Assembly: GCA_001770725.1 (NCBI GenBank)
Contig: MERU01000004.1
Location: forward strand, 310,001-374,000
Origin: Burkholderiales bacterium RIFCSPHIGHO2_01_FULL_63_240
GTDB lineage: Bacteria > Pseudomonadota > Gammaproteobacteria > Burkholderiales > Burkholderiaceae_C
Length of the DNA: 64,000 bases
Reading direction: 5' to 3'
Below are positions 42,767-53,831 of the stretch, in pieces; the first letter of the stretch is position 1, and the number at the start of each line of letters is the position of its first letter. The notes beneath the pieces were generated by a model. That model ran no database searches, was not told where the DNA came from, and saw only the letters and a program-made list of their open reading frames with translations. The translations under genes were made by a program, and so were the position numbers.

Positions 42767-43359
42767 CAGGTCAGGCACGCCGGCGGACCGGGTGGCTGAG
42801 CGGCTTGGTGGTCGCTTGCCTGGCCACCGCCTGCGCGCAAGCGCCCCTCAAACCATCGGGCACAGCCGCCGAGGCAAGCACCGCCCCGGCCGCCGCCATC
42901 GAGCTGCAGGGCCAGATGGGCATCAAGCTTGGCGCCTGGCAGTCGGAGCCCGCGCGCGGCATGAGCTTCGGCTTTTTCTTCCAGGGCCAGGTCGAGCGCG
43001 GCAGCTTCTCGCTCATGACGCCGCTGGGCAGCCAGGTGGCCCAAGTCGAATGGACGCCAACGTCCGCCACGCTGCGCCGCGTCGGCCCGGGAGGCGGCGA
43101 GGACATCCGCCGCGGCAGCATCGACGAGCTGGCAGAAGCCGCGCTGGGCGAGGCCCTGCCCTTGCAGACCCTGGTGCACTGGATGCAAGGTCGACCCGAC
43201 CCTGCCCTGCCCCATCAGCCACTGCCGGAAGCCGGCACCTTCGAGCAACGCGGCTGGCTGATCGACACACGCGAACGTGAACAAGGCCGCGTCCTGGCCA
43301 CGCGACACGCGCAGCCGGGTCTGCGCGACGCCCGCATCCAGGTGCGCCTGGACCCTTGA
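42763..43359 (+). CDS. lolB: Outer-membrane lipoprotein LolB
   Basis: The 198-residue product accepts lipoproteins from LolA and places them in the outer membrane. A TTG start at 42763 overlaps the previous stop (TTGA). The signal segment (~10-23) ends in a lipobox with the lipid Cys at ~24 (ATAC). The domain that follows has the G-Q-M-G-I-K-L-G and G-S-F-S-L-M-T-P-L-G-S strands of LolB. The neighbouring ispE is the classical partner. No better upstream start is compatible with the signal peptide. Confidence 0.9.
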   Translation: MTGQARRRTGWLSGLVVACLATACAQAPLKPSGTAAEASTAPAAAIELQGQMGIKLGAWQSEPARGMSFGFFFQGQVERGSFSLMTPLGSQVAQVEWTPTSATLRRVGPGGGEDIRRGSIDELAEAALGEALPLQTLVHWMQGRPDPALPHQPLPEAGTFEQRGWLIDTREREQGRVLATRHAQPGLRDARIQVRLDP

Positions 43360-43370
43360 ACCCGCCCGCC

Positions 43371-44342
43371 ATGCCCAGCCTCCACGACCTGGCCGCTCCC
43401 GCCAAGATCAACCTCTTCCTGCACGTCACCGGTCGGCGCCCCGATGGCTATCACTTGCTGCAGTCCGTCTTCGTGCTGCTGGACTGGCACGACACCCTGC
43501 ACATCGACACGCGCGAAGACGGCCGCATCTGTCGCCACGACCTGAACGTTGCCCTGCCTGCGGACGACCTGTGCGTGCGCGCCGCCCGCCTGTTGCAGGC
43601 CGAAAGCGGCACGAAGCTCGGCTGCGACATCCGCATCGAGAAGTCCCTGCCCTGGGGAGCCGGGCTGGGCGGTGGCAGCTCCGACGCGGCAACCGTGCTG
43701 CTGGCCCTGAACCGCCTCTGGGGCCTGGACTGGCACGCCCTCCGCCTCGAGGCCCTGGCGGTGAAACTCGGCGCCGACGTGCCCTTCTTCGTGCGTGGCC
43801 GCAATGCCTGGGTCGAGGGCATCGGCGAGCAGATCACCCCCATCGACCTGCCCCCCGAGGTGCTCGACACCCCCCTGGTGCTGCTCAAGCCCCCCGCAGC
43901 CATCCCGACTTCGGCGATTTTCGGCAGCCCGCGGCTCAAACGCGACACCGAACGCGCTATACTTGCCGCCTTTCTTGCAGCGCCCAAGCGCTTTGGTCGA
44001 AACGACCTGCAGGAGCCCGCCGAAGCATGGCGCGAGGTCGAGCCCCCACCCGCTGGGTCAGCCCACCTTCCACAGCTTGCGGCGAGCGACGGCAGGCAGG
44101 TCAGCCAGGCTTTGGGCCTCATGCGGAACCGCTTCGGCAACAGCCGGATGACCGGTTCGGGCAGCACGGTGTTTTCCTGGGTCAACCAGGGTGGAGCACC
44201 CGCCCCCGATCAGGTCCTCCAGGCGCTCGGCGCGGATCTGCATGGCTTGATCGAGGATCACTGGGTCGGTCGCGTCTGTCGCGTGTTGCCGTGTCACCCT
44301 TTGCTTCACCTGCTCGGCGATGAAACCGCCGGCCAGCCTTGA
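43371..44342 (+). CDS. ispE: 4-diphosphocytidyl-2-C-methyl-D-erythritol kinase
   Basis: The 323-residue product is a GHMP kinase of the MEP isoprenoid pathway, phosphorylating the 2-hydroxyl of CDP-methylerythritol. The N-terminal PAKINLFLHVTGRRPDGYH block is typical of IspE. The ATP-binding loop is PWGAGLGGGSSDAA (~95). A C-terminal M-T-G-S-G-S-T-V-F motif is present. The ATG at 43371 is chosen over a TTG at 43356 that overlaps the lolB stop. A tRNA-Gln gene and prs follow. Confidence 0.95.
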   Translation: MPSLHDLAAPAKINLFLHVTGRRPDGYHLLQSVFVLLDWHDTLHIDTREDGRICRHDLNVALPADDLCVRAARLLQAESGTKLGCDIRIEKSLPWGAGLGGGSSDAATVLLALNRLWGLDWHALRLEALAVKLGADVPFFVRGRNAWVEGIGEQITPIDLPPEVLDTPLVLLKPPAAIPTSAIFGSPRLKRDTERAILAAFLAAPKRFGRNDLQEPAEAWREVEPPPAGSAHLPQLAASDGRQVSQALGLMRNRFGNSRMTGSGSTVFSWVNQGGAPAPDQVLQALGADLHGLIEDHWVGRVCRVLPCHPLLHLLGDETAGQP

Positions 44343-44474
44343 AGCGAAGCAAAAACACAACAACTTGCAATCGCAGGCAAAAACGGGCTAGAATGTGAGT
44401 CTCTCATCCAAGAGAGAAAATTACAAGGTTGCAAGACATGGCAGCTTCGGCTGGAAGTGACTTGAGACCTGTGT

Positions 44475-44551
44475 AGGGGAATCGCCAAGTTGGTTAAGGC
44501 ATCGGATTTTGATTCCGACATACGAGGGTTCGAATCCTTCTTCCCCTGCCA
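44475..44551 (+). tRNA. tRNA-Gln (anticodon TTG)
   Basis: The cloverleaf can be folded by hand. The acceptor stem is AGGGGAA with TTCCCCT, followed by discriminator G and an encoded CCA. The D stem is GCC/GGC, the anticodon loop carries TTG, and the T arm contains GGTTCGAATCC. It sits between ispE and prs, a common location in Betaproteobacteria. Confidence 0.95.
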
Positions 44552-44741
44552 AACTTTCCAGATGGTCGGCCGAACACAACTGAGCTGATCATCGACTTGC
44601 CCCAAGCCTGCCACCGTCAAGGTGATGTCTGGGCGATGGCCAAGGCAACCTCTGGTGACCGCACCAGCTGTGCATGCCGGGCTTCCTCGACGGGCAAGTG
44701 AAGGGCAGACGTTTTTCGCAGCCACCACCGTCACGCCCGCC

Positions 44742-45704
44742 ATGCTTTCCGACACCGTTCTGTTCACTGGCAACGCCAACCCGGCCCTCAGCCAGGAAAT
44801 CGCCACCCAACTCGGCGTTTCGCTCGGCAAGGCCTCCGTGGGCCGCTTCTCCGATGGCGAAACCACCGTCGAGATCCAGCAGAACGTGCGCGGCCGCGAT
44901 GTGTTCGTGGTGCAGTCCACCTGCGCCCCCACCAACGACAACCTGATGGAACTGCTGATCATGGCCGACGCGCTCAAGCGCGCTTCCGCCCAGCGCATCA
45001 CGGCCGTCATCCCCTACTTCGGCTACGCCCGCCAGGACCGTCGCCCGCGCTCGACCCGCGTGCCCATCTCGGCCCGCGTCGTGGCCAACATGCTCGAAGC
45101 CGTGGGCGTGTCCCGCGTGCTGACCATGGACCTGCACGCCGACCAGATCCAGGGCTTCTTCAACATCCCGGTCGACAACATCTACGCCTCGCCGGTGCTG
45201 CTGTCCGACCTGCAGTCCAAGAACTACACCGACCTCGTGGTGGTGTCGCCCGACGTCGGCGGCGTGGTGCGCGCCCGCGCCCTGGCCAAGCAGCTCGGCT
45301 GCGACCTGGCCATCATCGACAAGCGCCGCCCCAAGGCCAACGTGTCCGAGGTGATGCACGTCATCGGTGAAATCGAAGGCCGCAACTGCGTGATCATGGA
45401 CGACATGATCGACACCGCCGGCACGCTGGTCAAAGCTGCCGAGGTGCTCAAGGAGCGCGGCGCCAAGAGCGTGTACGCCTACTGCACCCACGCCGTGTTC
45501 TCGGGCCCGGCCATCGAGCGCATCAAGGCCTCGCACCTCGACGAGGTCGTCATCACCAACACCATCCCGCTGAGCGACGCGGCCAAGGGCACGCCCAAGA
45601 TCCGCCAACTCACCACCGCCTTCCTGTTCGCCGAAACCATCCGCCGCATCACCGACGGTGACTCGGTGACCTCCCTCTTTTCGGAACAGAACAACAACTT
45701 CTGA
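44742..45704 (+). CDS. prs: Ribose-phosphate pyrophosphokinase
   Basis: The 320-residue product makes PRPP from ribose 5-phosphate and ATP. The family N-terminus [19 protein letters not shown] (~35), [20 protein letters not shown] (~96), the PRPP loop [13 protein letters not shown] (~216) and [17 protein letters not shown] (~165) are all present. The length fits the ~316-residue family. The ATG at 44742 aligns with the usual start. The nearby terminator at 45718 ends the transcript. Confidence 0.96.
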   Translation: MLSDTVLFTGNANPALSQEIATQLGVSLGKASVGRFSDGETTVEIQQNVRGRDVFVVQSTCAPTNDNLMELLIMADALKRASAQRITAVIPYFGYARQDRRPRSTRVPISARVVANMLEAVGVSRVLTMDLHADQIQGFFNIPVDNIYASPVLLSDLQSKNYTDLVVVSPDVGGVVRARALAKQLGCDLAIIDKRRPKANVSEVMHVIGEIEGRNCVIMDDMIDTAGTLVKAAEVLKERGAKSVYAYCTHAVFSGPAIERIKASHLDEVVITNTIPLSDAAKGTPKIRQLTTAFLFAETIRRITDGDSVTSLFSEQNNNF

Positions 45705-45717
45705 TCCGAAAATCCCC

Positions 45718-45746
45718 GGCCGCTTCGGCAACGCAGCGGCCTTTTT
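45718..45746 (+). terminator. Rho-independent terminator-like hairpin after prs
   Basis: GGCCGC (45718-45723) pairs with GCGGCC (45736-45741) around a 12-base loop and is followed by TTTTT. It lies 13 bp after the prs stop and 45 bp before rplY, so it may reduce readthrough into rplY. Confidence 0.7.
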
Positions 45747-45790
45747 CCAAGCGCCTGGTCGCGGGCGCTTCACTCAACTGGAGTACTTCC

Positions 45791-46411
45791 ATGAAATTCA
45801 CCGCTTTCGAGCGCAACGTGCAGGGGACCGGAGCGAGCCGCCGCCTGCGTGACGCTGGCAAAACCCCCGGCATCGTCTACGGCGCCGGCAAGGCCCCCGT
45901 CGTCATCGAGCTGGACCACAACGCGCTGTACCACGCCATGCGCAAAGAGGCCTTCCACTCGTCCATCCTCGAGATGGACCTGGGCGGTCAGGTCGAAAAG
46001 GTCCTGCTGCGCGACTACCAGAAGCACCCGTACAAGCAACTCGTGCTGCACGTGGACTTCCAGCGCGTCGACGCCACCACCCGCATCCACAAGAAGGTGC
46101 CCGTGCACTTCGTGGGCGAGGCCGACGCACCGGCCGTCAAGCTGGACAAGTGCCTGATCAACCACGTCACCACCGAACTGGAAATCGAGTGCCTGGCTGA
46201 ACAGCTGCCCGAGTTCCTGACGCTGGACCTGAGCAAGGCCGTCAAGGGCCAGGTGTTCGGCGTGGACGACCTGGGCCTGGCTGCCCACATCAAGGTCATC
46301 ACCCATGGTCGCAAGGCCCCGACCCTGTGCACCGTGGTCGAGCCGGTGGAAGAAGTGATCGCTGCCCCCGTGGCCGCCGCCGAACCCGCCAAGGGCAAGA
46401 AGAAGAAGTAA
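45791..46411 (+). CDS. rplY: 50S ribosomal protein L25 (Ctc form)
   Basis: The 206-residue product is the long Ctc/TL5-type L25, which binds 5S rRNA. The N-terminal L25 domain (~1-92) includes [20 protein letters not shown] and a V-L-R-D-Y-Q-K-H-P motif. The C-terminal TL5 domain (~98-185) follows, and the protein ends with a Lys-rich tail. It lies between prs and pth, the standard order. Confidence 0.95.
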   Translation: MKFTAFERNVQGTGASRRLRDAGKTPGIVYGAGKAPVVIELDHNALYHAMRKEAFHSSILEMDLGGQVEKVLLRDYQKHPYKQLVLHVDFQRVDATTRIHKKVPVHFVGEADAPAVKLDKCLINHVTTELEIECLAEQLPEFLTLDLSKAVKGQVFGVDDLGLAAHIKVITHGRKAPTLCTVVEPVEEVIAAPVAAAEPAKGKKKK

Positions 46412-46457
46412 CCTTCTTCTGCCTGAGAAGGCCCCCAAAGCCATGCGCTTTGAGTCA

Positions 46458-46487
46458 AGCCCCGCTTTGGCGGGGCTTTTCTTTTTC
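46458..46487 (+). terminator. Rho-independent terminator after rplY
   Basis: A perfect 8-bp stem AGCCCCGC/GCGGGGCT with a TTTG loop is followed by a run of T interrupted once by C. It lies 46 bp after the rplY stop and 30 bp before pth. Confidence 0.9.
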
Positions 46488-46516
46488 TGACCTGAGAGCG
46501 AACAATCGCCGCCATC

Positions 46517-47152
46517 ATGATTCGACTGTTTGTCGGCCTGGGCAACCCGGGCCCCGAGTACGAAGACACCCGCCACAACGCCGGCTTCTGGTACATCGAC
46601 GGCCTGGCCCGGCGCCTGGGTGTGTTCCTGCAACCCGACCGGGCTTACCACGGCTTGGTGGCGCGTGCGAACACGCCGCAAGGCCCCGTGTGGTTGCTGC
46701 AACCGCAAACCTACATGAACCTGTCGGGCAAGTCCGTGGCGGCGCTGGCGCGCTTCTTCAAGGTCAACCCCGACGAAGTGCTGGTGGCCCACGACGAACT
46801 CGACCTCCTGCCCGGTCAGGTCAAGCTCAAGAAGGGCGGTGGGCACGCCGGCCACAACGGCCTGCGAGACATCCACGCCCAGCTGGGTTCACCCGATTAC
46901 TGGCGCCTGCGCCTGGGCATCGGCCACCCCGGCGTCAAGCACGAGGTGGCGGCCTTCGTTCTGCGCAAGCCACCTCAGGCCGAACGCGAGGCCATCTTCA
47001 AGTGCATCGACCAGTCGCTCGACGCCACGGAGGCCTTTCTGCAAGGCGACATGAACCAGGCCACCAAGGTCGTCCACGCCGGGCCGCAACGTCCCAAGCC
47101 GCCACGCAAGGAGCCTTCTTCTCCTGCGCCGGGTGACGCTGGCGACGACTGA
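46517..47152 (+). CDS. pth: Peptidyl-tRNA hydrolase
   Basis: The 211-residue product recycles peptidyl-tRNA. The signature [18 protein letters not shown] contains the catalytic His (H~22). The second block [15 protein letters not shown] (~65), the Asp-containing HDELDLLPG (~95) and [11 protein letters not shown] follow. The C-terminal tail is Pro/Lys-rich and slightly longer than in E. coli (194 residues). A strong terminator lies just upstream, so it has its own promoter or is reached by readthrough. Confidence 0.96.
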   Translation: MIRLFVGLGNPGPEYEDTRHNAGFWYIDGLARRLGVFLQPDRAYHGLVARANTPQGPVWLLQPQTYMNLSGKSVAALARFFKVNPDEVLVAHDELDLLPGQVKLKKGGGHAGHNGLRDIHAQLGSPDYWRLRLGIGHPGVKHEVAAFVLRKPPQAEREAIFKCIDQSLDATEAFLQGDMNQATKVVHAGPQRPKPPRKEPSSPAPGDAGDD

Positions 47153-47162
47153 AAGCCCCACC

Positions 47163-48437
<1,275 letters not shown>

Positions 48438-48482
48438 TCGTTGCTCCGAGGAAGCAGGCGGAAAACGGAATCAGTTTAAGGC

Positions 48483-49229
48483 TCAAGCCCCAGGCGCTGC
48501 GTGAGCCCCCAGGGAGGCCACGCGCTGAAACAGGTGAAAGTGCACTGCACCGGCCTGGCCGTGGCGATGACGGGTCAATTGCCTGGACCAGGCCTGCTCG
48601 GGCTCGCCAGCCGCTGTTGCCGCGGGCAACTCGTGCGGCGCCTCGACATAAACCCAGCCGCCTTCGGGCACGCAGGCACAGGCCGCGTCCATCGCGGCGT
48701 CGAACAGGCCTTCGTCGAAGGGGGGGTCCAGGAACACGAGGTCGAAGGCCGCGCGGCCACCTCGCATCCAGGCCAGGGCATCGGCCTGCAGCACCTCGAT
48801 GCGCTGGCCTGGCAGGGCCGAGGCGCCTTGCATCAGCCGTTGCACCACGGCTTTGAGGGAGCGCACCAGGGCAGCATCGCTCTCCAGCAAGGTCACCTGA
48901 ACGGCTCCCCGGGAAGCCGCCTCCAGGCCCAGGGCGCCCGAGCCGGCAAAGGCATCGAGCACGCGCCAGCCGGACAGGTCCTGGCCCAGCCAGTTGAAGA
49001 GGGTTTCGCGCACCCGCGCTGGCGTGGGACGCAAGCCGGCGGACAACGGCACGGGCAAAGGAGTGCGTTTCCAGCGCCCGCCGATCAGGCGCACCTCCTG
49101 GGCCGCACTGCCCGCCACGCGCTGCGCGGCACGGGTCTGCTGCCCGCGAACGTCCGCACGGGAGGCTCCGCGGGCTTCCTGGCGGGGGGCCTGCCCGGGG
49201 GCATGAAGGCGTGGGGAGCGTGGCGGCAT
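48483..49229 (-). CDS. rsmD: 16S rRNA (guanine966-N2)-methyltransferase
   Basis: The 248-residue product methylates G966 of 16S rRNA. After a ~55-residue basic N-terminal extension come V-R-L-I-G-G-R-W-K-R, RPTPARVRETLFNWL (~85), the SAM-binding VLDAFAGSGALGLEA (~105) and the catalytic D-P-P-F motif in FLDPPFDEGLF (~180). The extension is Pro/Arg-rich and could mean the start lies further inside. The next gene upstream (ftsY) diverges 55 bp away. Confidence 0.92.
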   Translation of the reverse strand: MPPRSPRLHAPGQAPRQEARGASRADVRGQQTRAAQRVAGSAAQEVRLIGGRWKRTPLPVPLSAGLRPTPARVRETLFNWLGQDLSGWRVLDAFAGSGALGLEAASRGAVQVTLLESDAALVRSLKAVVQRLMQGASALPGQRIEVLQADALAWMRGGRAAFDLVFLDPPFDEGLFDAAMDAACACVPEGGWVYVEAPHELPAATAAGEPEQAWSRQLTRHRHGQAGAVHFHLFQRVASLGAHAAPGA

Positions 49230-49284
49230 GGCGTGTCGTGCAAGAGCGCGCATTGTAGAGAAGCGCCCCTCTACAATCCCGGGC

Positions 49285-50451
49285 ATGTTCAGTTTCATCA
49301 AGAAAAAGCTGGGATGGGGCTCTGCGGAGCCCGAAACCACCCCGGCCAACCCGGCACAGGCCCCTGCCCCTGCCAAGGAAGCCGCCGCCGAGGCCTCGCC
49401 TCAGCACGCTTTGCGGCCGGCCGGGTCCGCGCCCCAGGCCACCCCGACATCCGGCGCCTCGACGCCCCAGCCCCCTGCAGCGGTCGCTGCAGCGCAGCCC
49501 CTGGCACCCTCGGCCTCACCCGCCGAGCCCACCCGCCGCTCCTGGCTCGACAAGCTGCGCAACGGGCTGCGCAAGACCGGCTCGAGCATCGCTCAGGTCT
49601 TCACCGGCACGCAGATCGACGACGCGCTGTACGAGGAGCTCGAAGCCGCCCTGCTGATGGCCGACGCTGGCGTGGCCGCCACCGAACACCTGCTGCAAGA
49701 CCTCAAGCGCCGCGTCAAGGAGGCCAAGGCCACAGACCCGTCCCAGGTCAAGGGCCTGCTGATCGACGCGATCACCGACCTGCTGCAGCCGCTCGAAAAA
49801 AGCCTGGAGGTGGGCGAGCACACGCCCACGGTCATCATGGTTGCGGGCGTCAACGGCGCGGGCAAGACCACGACCATCGGCAAGCTGACGCGCCACCTGT
49901 CCGACGCCGGTCAGCGCGTGCTGCTGGCTGCCGCCGACACCTTCCGCGCCGCCGCGCGCGAGCAACTGCTGGTCTGGGCCGACCGCAACCGCGTCGACAT
50001 CGTCAGCCAGGATGGAGGCGACCCGGCCGCCGTGACCTTCGACGCCGTGCAGGCGGGCAAGGCGCGCGGCTGCGATGTGGTCATCGCGGACACCGCCGGG
50101 CGCCTTGCCACGCAACTTCACCTGATGGACGAGCTCAGCAAGGTCAAGCGCGTGATCGGCAAGGCCATGGACGGCGCACCGCACGAGGTGCTGCTGGTGG
50201 TCGATGGCAACACGGGCCAGAACGCGCTGTCGCAGGTCAAGGCCTTCGATCAGGCCCTGGGCCTGACGGGCGTGATCATCACCAAGCTCGACGGCACGGC
50301 CAAGGGCGGTGTGCTGGCAGCGATCGCGCTGTGGTCGCGCGAGCGCAAGGCGCCGGTGCCGGTGCCGGTGTACTTCATCGGCGTGGGCGAGAAGCTGGAA
50401 GACCTGCAGACCTTCCAGGCGCGCGAGTTCGCGCAGGCGCTGCTGAGCTGA
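49285..50451 (+). CDS. ftsY: Signal recognition particle receptor FtsY
   Basis: The 388-residue product docks ribosome-SRP complexes at the inner membrane. The ATG at 49285 begins MFSFIKKKLGW, the short amphipathic start of FtsY. A Pro/Ala-rich linker (~15-80) replaces the long acidic A domain of E. coli. The NG domain includes G-V-N-G-A-G-K-T-T-T-I-G-K-L (~190), AADTFRAAAREQL (~215), DTAGRLATQLHLM (~268) and TKLDGTAKGG (~335). Its stop abuts the stop of the opposing DUF2726 gene. Its partner ffh lies 1.1 kb away. Confidence 0.95.
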   Translation: MFSFIKKKLGWGSAEPETTPANPAQAPAPAKEAAAEASPQHALRPAGSAPQATPTSGASTPQPPAAVAAAQPLAPSASPAEPTRRSWLDKLRNGLRKTGSSIAQVFTGTQIDDALYEELEAALLMADAGVAATEHLLQDLKRRVKEAKATDPSQVKGLLIDAITDLLQPLEKSLEVGEHTPTVIMVAGVNGAGKTTTIGKLTRHLSDAGQRVLLAAADTFRAAAREQLLVWADRNRVDIVSQDGGDPAAVTFDAVQAGKARGCDVVIADTAGRLATQLHLMDELSKVKRVIGKAMDGAPHEVLLVVDGNTGQNALSQVKAFDQALGLTGVIITKLDGTAKGGVLAAIALWSRERKAPVPVPVYFIGVGEKLEDLQTFQAREFAQALLS

Positions 50452-51414
50452 TCAGGCTTTCTCGGTGACCCGGCTGCCACTGGCAGCCCCATCGAGCGGC
50501 ATGCGACCCGAATCGAGGTCCATGTCGTCGAACCAGGTCGACGGCGGGGGCTCCTTGCGCTCACCGTCGGCGCCACCATTGGCCTCCCACTCGTCCATCG
50601 CTTCGTCCACGACGACGTCGATGGCGCGCTCCTGCAGCGACAGGCCTTCGAAACTGCCGCCGCCTTGCAGAGACGCCACCACGGCGGCGGCTTCCGCATC
50701 GCGGCGGGCCGTTTCATTGCCCACCAGGTTTTGCGGCCCGGTGCTGGCCGTGGCCGCTCCCAGGATGGCTTCCCGGGCAACAACCGGTCCGGGCAAAGCG
50801 CCTTCCAGCCACACGTGCACCGGGATCCGCGCGGCATCGAGCACGCGGTCCATGCGCGCATGGCGACGGCGAGCGCGCTCGTTTTCCGTCGAAGCAGGCT
50901 GGCGCACCTCGACCACGGCAATCACCTGGGACTGCGCGTCACAGACCACCAGGTCGGCGCACAACGAGCCGACGCGACGCAGCCATTCGGAGTAAGGGTT
51001 GCGGGTGGGCACCTTGATGAAACGGGCCACGGGCACCTGCCCCAGCACCATGTGATCAGGCAAGGCCTTGCGCAACACGTGCCAGGCCTCGCGCTCGTTC
51101 GTGGTCAGCACGCGGGTGGCCATGGGCTCCCAGTCGATCAGGGTGTCGAGCTGGTCGGGGGTGCGCTCACCCCGACCTCGCGACAGGCTGCGACGCAGGC
51201 CCTTGCCCGCGTCCCTTCCCTCGCGCGATTCACGGCGAGCCGAGGCTTCCGAGCGATCTTCACCACGCCCCGCTTTTTCGGACTGACGACGGGCCGCGCG
51301 CGCAGCGAGCGCACTTTGCCCGGCAGCACGTTGCCGCACCACCCACCAGGCGCCCGCCAGCCCTGCCGTGCACACGCCCGCCAACAACAGGGGCCACATC
51401 GAAACGACGTCCAT
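50452..51414 (-). CDS. DUF2726-domain membrane protein
   Basis: The 320-residue product starts at the ATG at 51414 with GGAGAGG 8 bases upstream. An N-terminal transmembrane helix (~5-25) is followed by a strongly basic, low-complexity stretch (~28-85). The DUF2726 region (~105-215) contains an N-E-R-E-A-W-x-x-L and a D-L-V-V-C-D-x-x-S-x-V-I-A-V-V-E-V segment, reminiscent of nuclease-like folds. The C-terminal ~90 residues are acidic. Function unknown; no partner gene is evident. Confidence 0.78.
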   Translation of the reverse strand: MDVVSMWPLLLAGVCTAGLAGAWWVVRQRAAGQSALAARAARRQSEKAGRGEDRSEASARRESREGRDAGKGLRRSLSRGRGERTPDQLDTLIDWEPMATRVLTTNEREAWHVLRKALPDHMVLGQVPVARFIKVPTRNPYSEWLRRVGSLCADLVVCDAQSQVIAVVEVRQPASTENERARRRHARMDRVLDAARIPVHVWLEGALPGPVVAREAILGAATASTGPQNLVGNETARRDAEAAAVVASLQGGGSFEGLSLQERAIDVVVDEAMDEWEANGGADGERKEPPPSTWFDDMDLDSGRMPLDGAASGSRVTEKA

Positions 51415-51564
51415 ACCAAACCTCTCCAACTCGGTCGCGGGTGGAGACACCCGCATCCGCAGGATCATCGGCTGTTCAGGCGATGGCTGAAGGTCACCTC
51501 AACCAAGCGGTACAGACGTCACATCCACTAACAGATGTGTAAAAGGCAGCGCGCCGACCGCGGT

Positions 51565-52944
51565 TCAGCGCCCCATGCCGGGCAGGCCCTTCATGCCGCC
51601 CATGCGCTTCATCATCTTGAAGAGGCCGCCGCCCTTCATCTTCTTCATCATCCCCTGCATCTGGTCGAACTGGTTGAGCAGGCGGTTGACGTCCTGGATC
51701 TGCACGCCGGCACCCGCGGCGATGCGACGCTTGCGGCTGGCCTTGCTCTTGCCATCCATCAGCAGCGCAGGCTGGGCGCGCTCCTTGGCGGTCATCGCGT
51801 TGATGATGCCCTCCATGCGGCGCATGTCGCGCTCGGCCTTGCCCATGTCGGCCTGGCCGGCCTTCGAAGCGATCTCGGTGGGCAGCTTGTCGATCAGGCC
51901 CGAGAGGCCGCCCATCTTCTTCATCTGGCTGAGCTGCGAGAGGAAGTCGTTGAAGTCGAAATCGGCACCGGACTTGACCTTCTCGGCCAGCTTCTGCGCG
52001 GCCTCGATGTCGACGCCCTTTTGCACCTCTTCGACCAGGGCCACGATGTCGCCCATGCCGAGCACGCGGCCAGCATGGCGTTCGGCGTCGAACACCTCCA
52101 GGCCGTCGATCTTTTCAGAAACACCGGCGAACTTGATCGGCACACCGGTGACCTGGCGCACGGACAAGGCCGCGCCGCCGCGCGAATCGCCATCGAGCTT
52201 GGTGAGCACGACGCCGGTCAGCGGCAGGGTGTCCTTGAAGGCCTTGGCGGTGTTGACGGCGTCCTGGCCCTGCATGGCGTCGACCACGAACAGGGTCTCG
52301 ACCGGGTTGAGCTGGGCGTGCAGGGCCTTGATTTCGGCCATCAGCGCTTCGTCGATGGCCAGGCGGCCGGCGGTGTCGACCAGCAGCACGTCGAAGTAAT
52401 GGCGGCGGGCGTGGTCGATGGCGGCCGCGGCGATGTCCGCAGGCTTCTGGTCTGGGGTGGACGGGAACCACTCGGCGCCGGCCTGGGCCGTCACCGTCTT
52501 GAGCTGCTCGATGGCGGCGGGGCGGTAGACGTCGGCCGAGACCGTCAGCACCTTCTTCTTGCGCTTTTCGATCAGGTGCTTGGCGAGCTTGGCGGTGGTC
52601 GTCGTCTTGCCGGCGCCCTGCAGACCGGCCATCAGGATGACGGCGGGCGGCTGGGTGGCCAGGTTGATGTCGGCGATGCCCTCGCCCATTGTCGCGGCGA
52701 GCTCTTTCTGGACGATGCTGACGAGCACCTGGCCGGGCGTCAGCGAGGCGACGACCTCCTGACCGAGGGCCTTGTCCTTGACGCGGGCAACGAAATCGCG
52801 CACCACCGGCAGCGCGACGTCGGCTTCCAGCAGCGCCATTCGCACCTCGCGCAGCATGTCCTGCACGTTGGATTCGGTGATGCGGGCCTGCCCGCGCATG
52901 GTCTTGACCAGGCGACTGAGGCGTTCGGTGAGGTTGGAAGCCAT
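51565..52944 (-). CDS. ffh: Signal recognition particle protein Ffh
   Basis: The 459-residue product binds 4.5S RNA and signal sequences. The NG domain has GLQGAGKTTTTAKL (~107), VDTAGRLAIDE (~188) and TKLDGDSRGGAAL (~247). The C-terminal M domain is rich in Met and Gly, ending with repeated M-K-K-M and M-G-G-M-type clusters. The length matches the family. It diverges from the ccsA-like gene with only a 32-bp gap. No ffs gene is visible nearby. Confidence 0.97.
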   Translation of the reverse strand: MASNLTERLSRLVKTMRGQARITESNVQDMLREVRMALLEADVALPVVRDFVARVKDKALGQEVVASLTPGQVLVSIVQKELAATMGEGIADINLATQPPAVILMAGLQGAGKTTTTAKLAKHLIEKRKKKVLTVSADVYRPAAIEQLKTVTAQAGAEWFPSTPDQKPADIAAAAIDHARRHYFDVLLVDTAGRLAIDEALMAEIKALHAQLNPVETLFVVDAMQGQDAVNTAKAFKDTLPLTGVVLTKLDGDSRGGAALSVRQVTGVPIKFAGVSEKIDGLEVFDAERHAGRVLGMGDIVALVEEVQKGVDIEAAQKLAEKVKSGADFDFNDFLSQLSQMKKMGGLSGLIDKLPTEIASKAGQADMGKAERDMRRMEGIINAMTAKERAQPALLMDGKSKASRKRRIAAGAGVQIQDVNRLLNQFDQMQGMMKKMKGGGLFKMMKRMGGMKGLPGMGR

Positions 52945-52976
52945 GAAGAAGCGCTTTGCTCTCGTAAACTGATCGG

Positions 52977-53822
52977 ATGATTTTATCGCCCACCTTCTGG
53001 CCCAGCCTTTTGGCCGTGATCGGCTACGCCGTGGCCATCGCCTGGCCGCAGCGCGCCGAGCAGACCGGCCACCGCGTGCCCACCGTGCTGGCGGCCTTCT
53101 GCCTGCTGGCCTGGGTGGCCCAGGCGGTCGCCATCGGGGTGGACGTGCTGGCGCTCGACGCCCCCCAGGCGGGCGCCCGCTTCGGCTTCGCGCCCGCGCT
53201 GTCGGTCACGTCCTGGCTGGTGCTGGGTGTCTACGCGCTCGAAAGCCGCCGACTCGGCCTGCCCGTCGTGCGCCAGACGCTGGCCTGCCTGGCGGCGGCG
53301 ACCGTGGTGCTGGCCTGGGTCTTCCCCGGGCGGGCTTACACCGCCAGCCAGATCGATGCCTGGGCGCCCCTGCACTGGGTCACCGGCTTTGCGTCCTACG
53401 GCCTCATCGGGGCCGCACTGCTGCACGCCGCCTTGCTGACACACGCCGAGCGCCGCCTGCGATCGGGCTCCGCGGGCTCGGGCCAGATCCCCTCGCCCAA
53501 CCGGCCGGCGGGTCAGGCGCTGGGCATGCCACTGCTGCGCCTGGAGTCCCTCACCCTGAAGTTCGTGGCGGCGGGCTTCGCGATGCTGAGCCTGACCCTG
53601 TTGCTCGGCGCGGCCTTCACCTCGCCCTGGAAGTGGGACCACAAGACCATCTTCTCGATCCTGTCCTGGCTTGTGTTCGCCACCTTGCTGATCGGACGGG
53701 CGCGCTTTGGCTGGCGTGGCAGGCAGGCGATCCGCTGGCTGATCGCGGGCTCGCTGCTGCTGTTGCTGGCTTACGTGGGCTCGCGTTTCGTGCTCGAAAT
53801 CCTGCTCCACCGCCCTGCCTGA
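52977..53822 (+). CDS. Cytochrome c assembly protein of the CcsA/YpjD type
   Basis: The 281-residue product is an integral membrane protein with about eight hydrophobic segments. The WAPLHWVTGFASYGLIG region (~125) and the late P-W-K-W-D-H-K-T segment (~222) match the HemX/CcsA-like domain with its conserved Trp and His residues. It is usually found just before the PP0621-type gene and pilS in Betaproteobacteria. The actual role in haem handling or another process is not established. Confidence 0.85.
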   Translation: MILSPTFWPSLLAVIGYAVAIAWPQRAEQTGHRVPTVLAAFCLLAWVAQAVAIGVDVLALDAPQAGARFGFAPALSVTSWLVLGVYALESRRLGLPVVRQTLACLAAATVVLAWVFPGRAYTASQIDAWAPLHWVTGFASYGLIGAALLHAALLTHAERRLRSGSAGSGQIPSPNRPAGQALGMPLLRLESLTLKFVAAGFAMLSLTLLLGAAFTSPWKWDHKTIFSILSWLVFATLLIGRARFGWRGRQAIRWLIAGSLLLLLAYVGSRFVLEILLHRPA

Positions 53823-53831
53823 AAGGCCTGC

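Noticed and set aside
40817..42778. A 653-codon open frame on the - strand
   Set aside because: It mirrors the TPR gene and has low-complexity composition; the + strand has the TPR motifs and the lolB overlap.
44343..44474. A second RNA gene next to tRNA-Gln
   Set aside because: No second cloverleaf could be folded, and no other conserved RNA motif was recognised.
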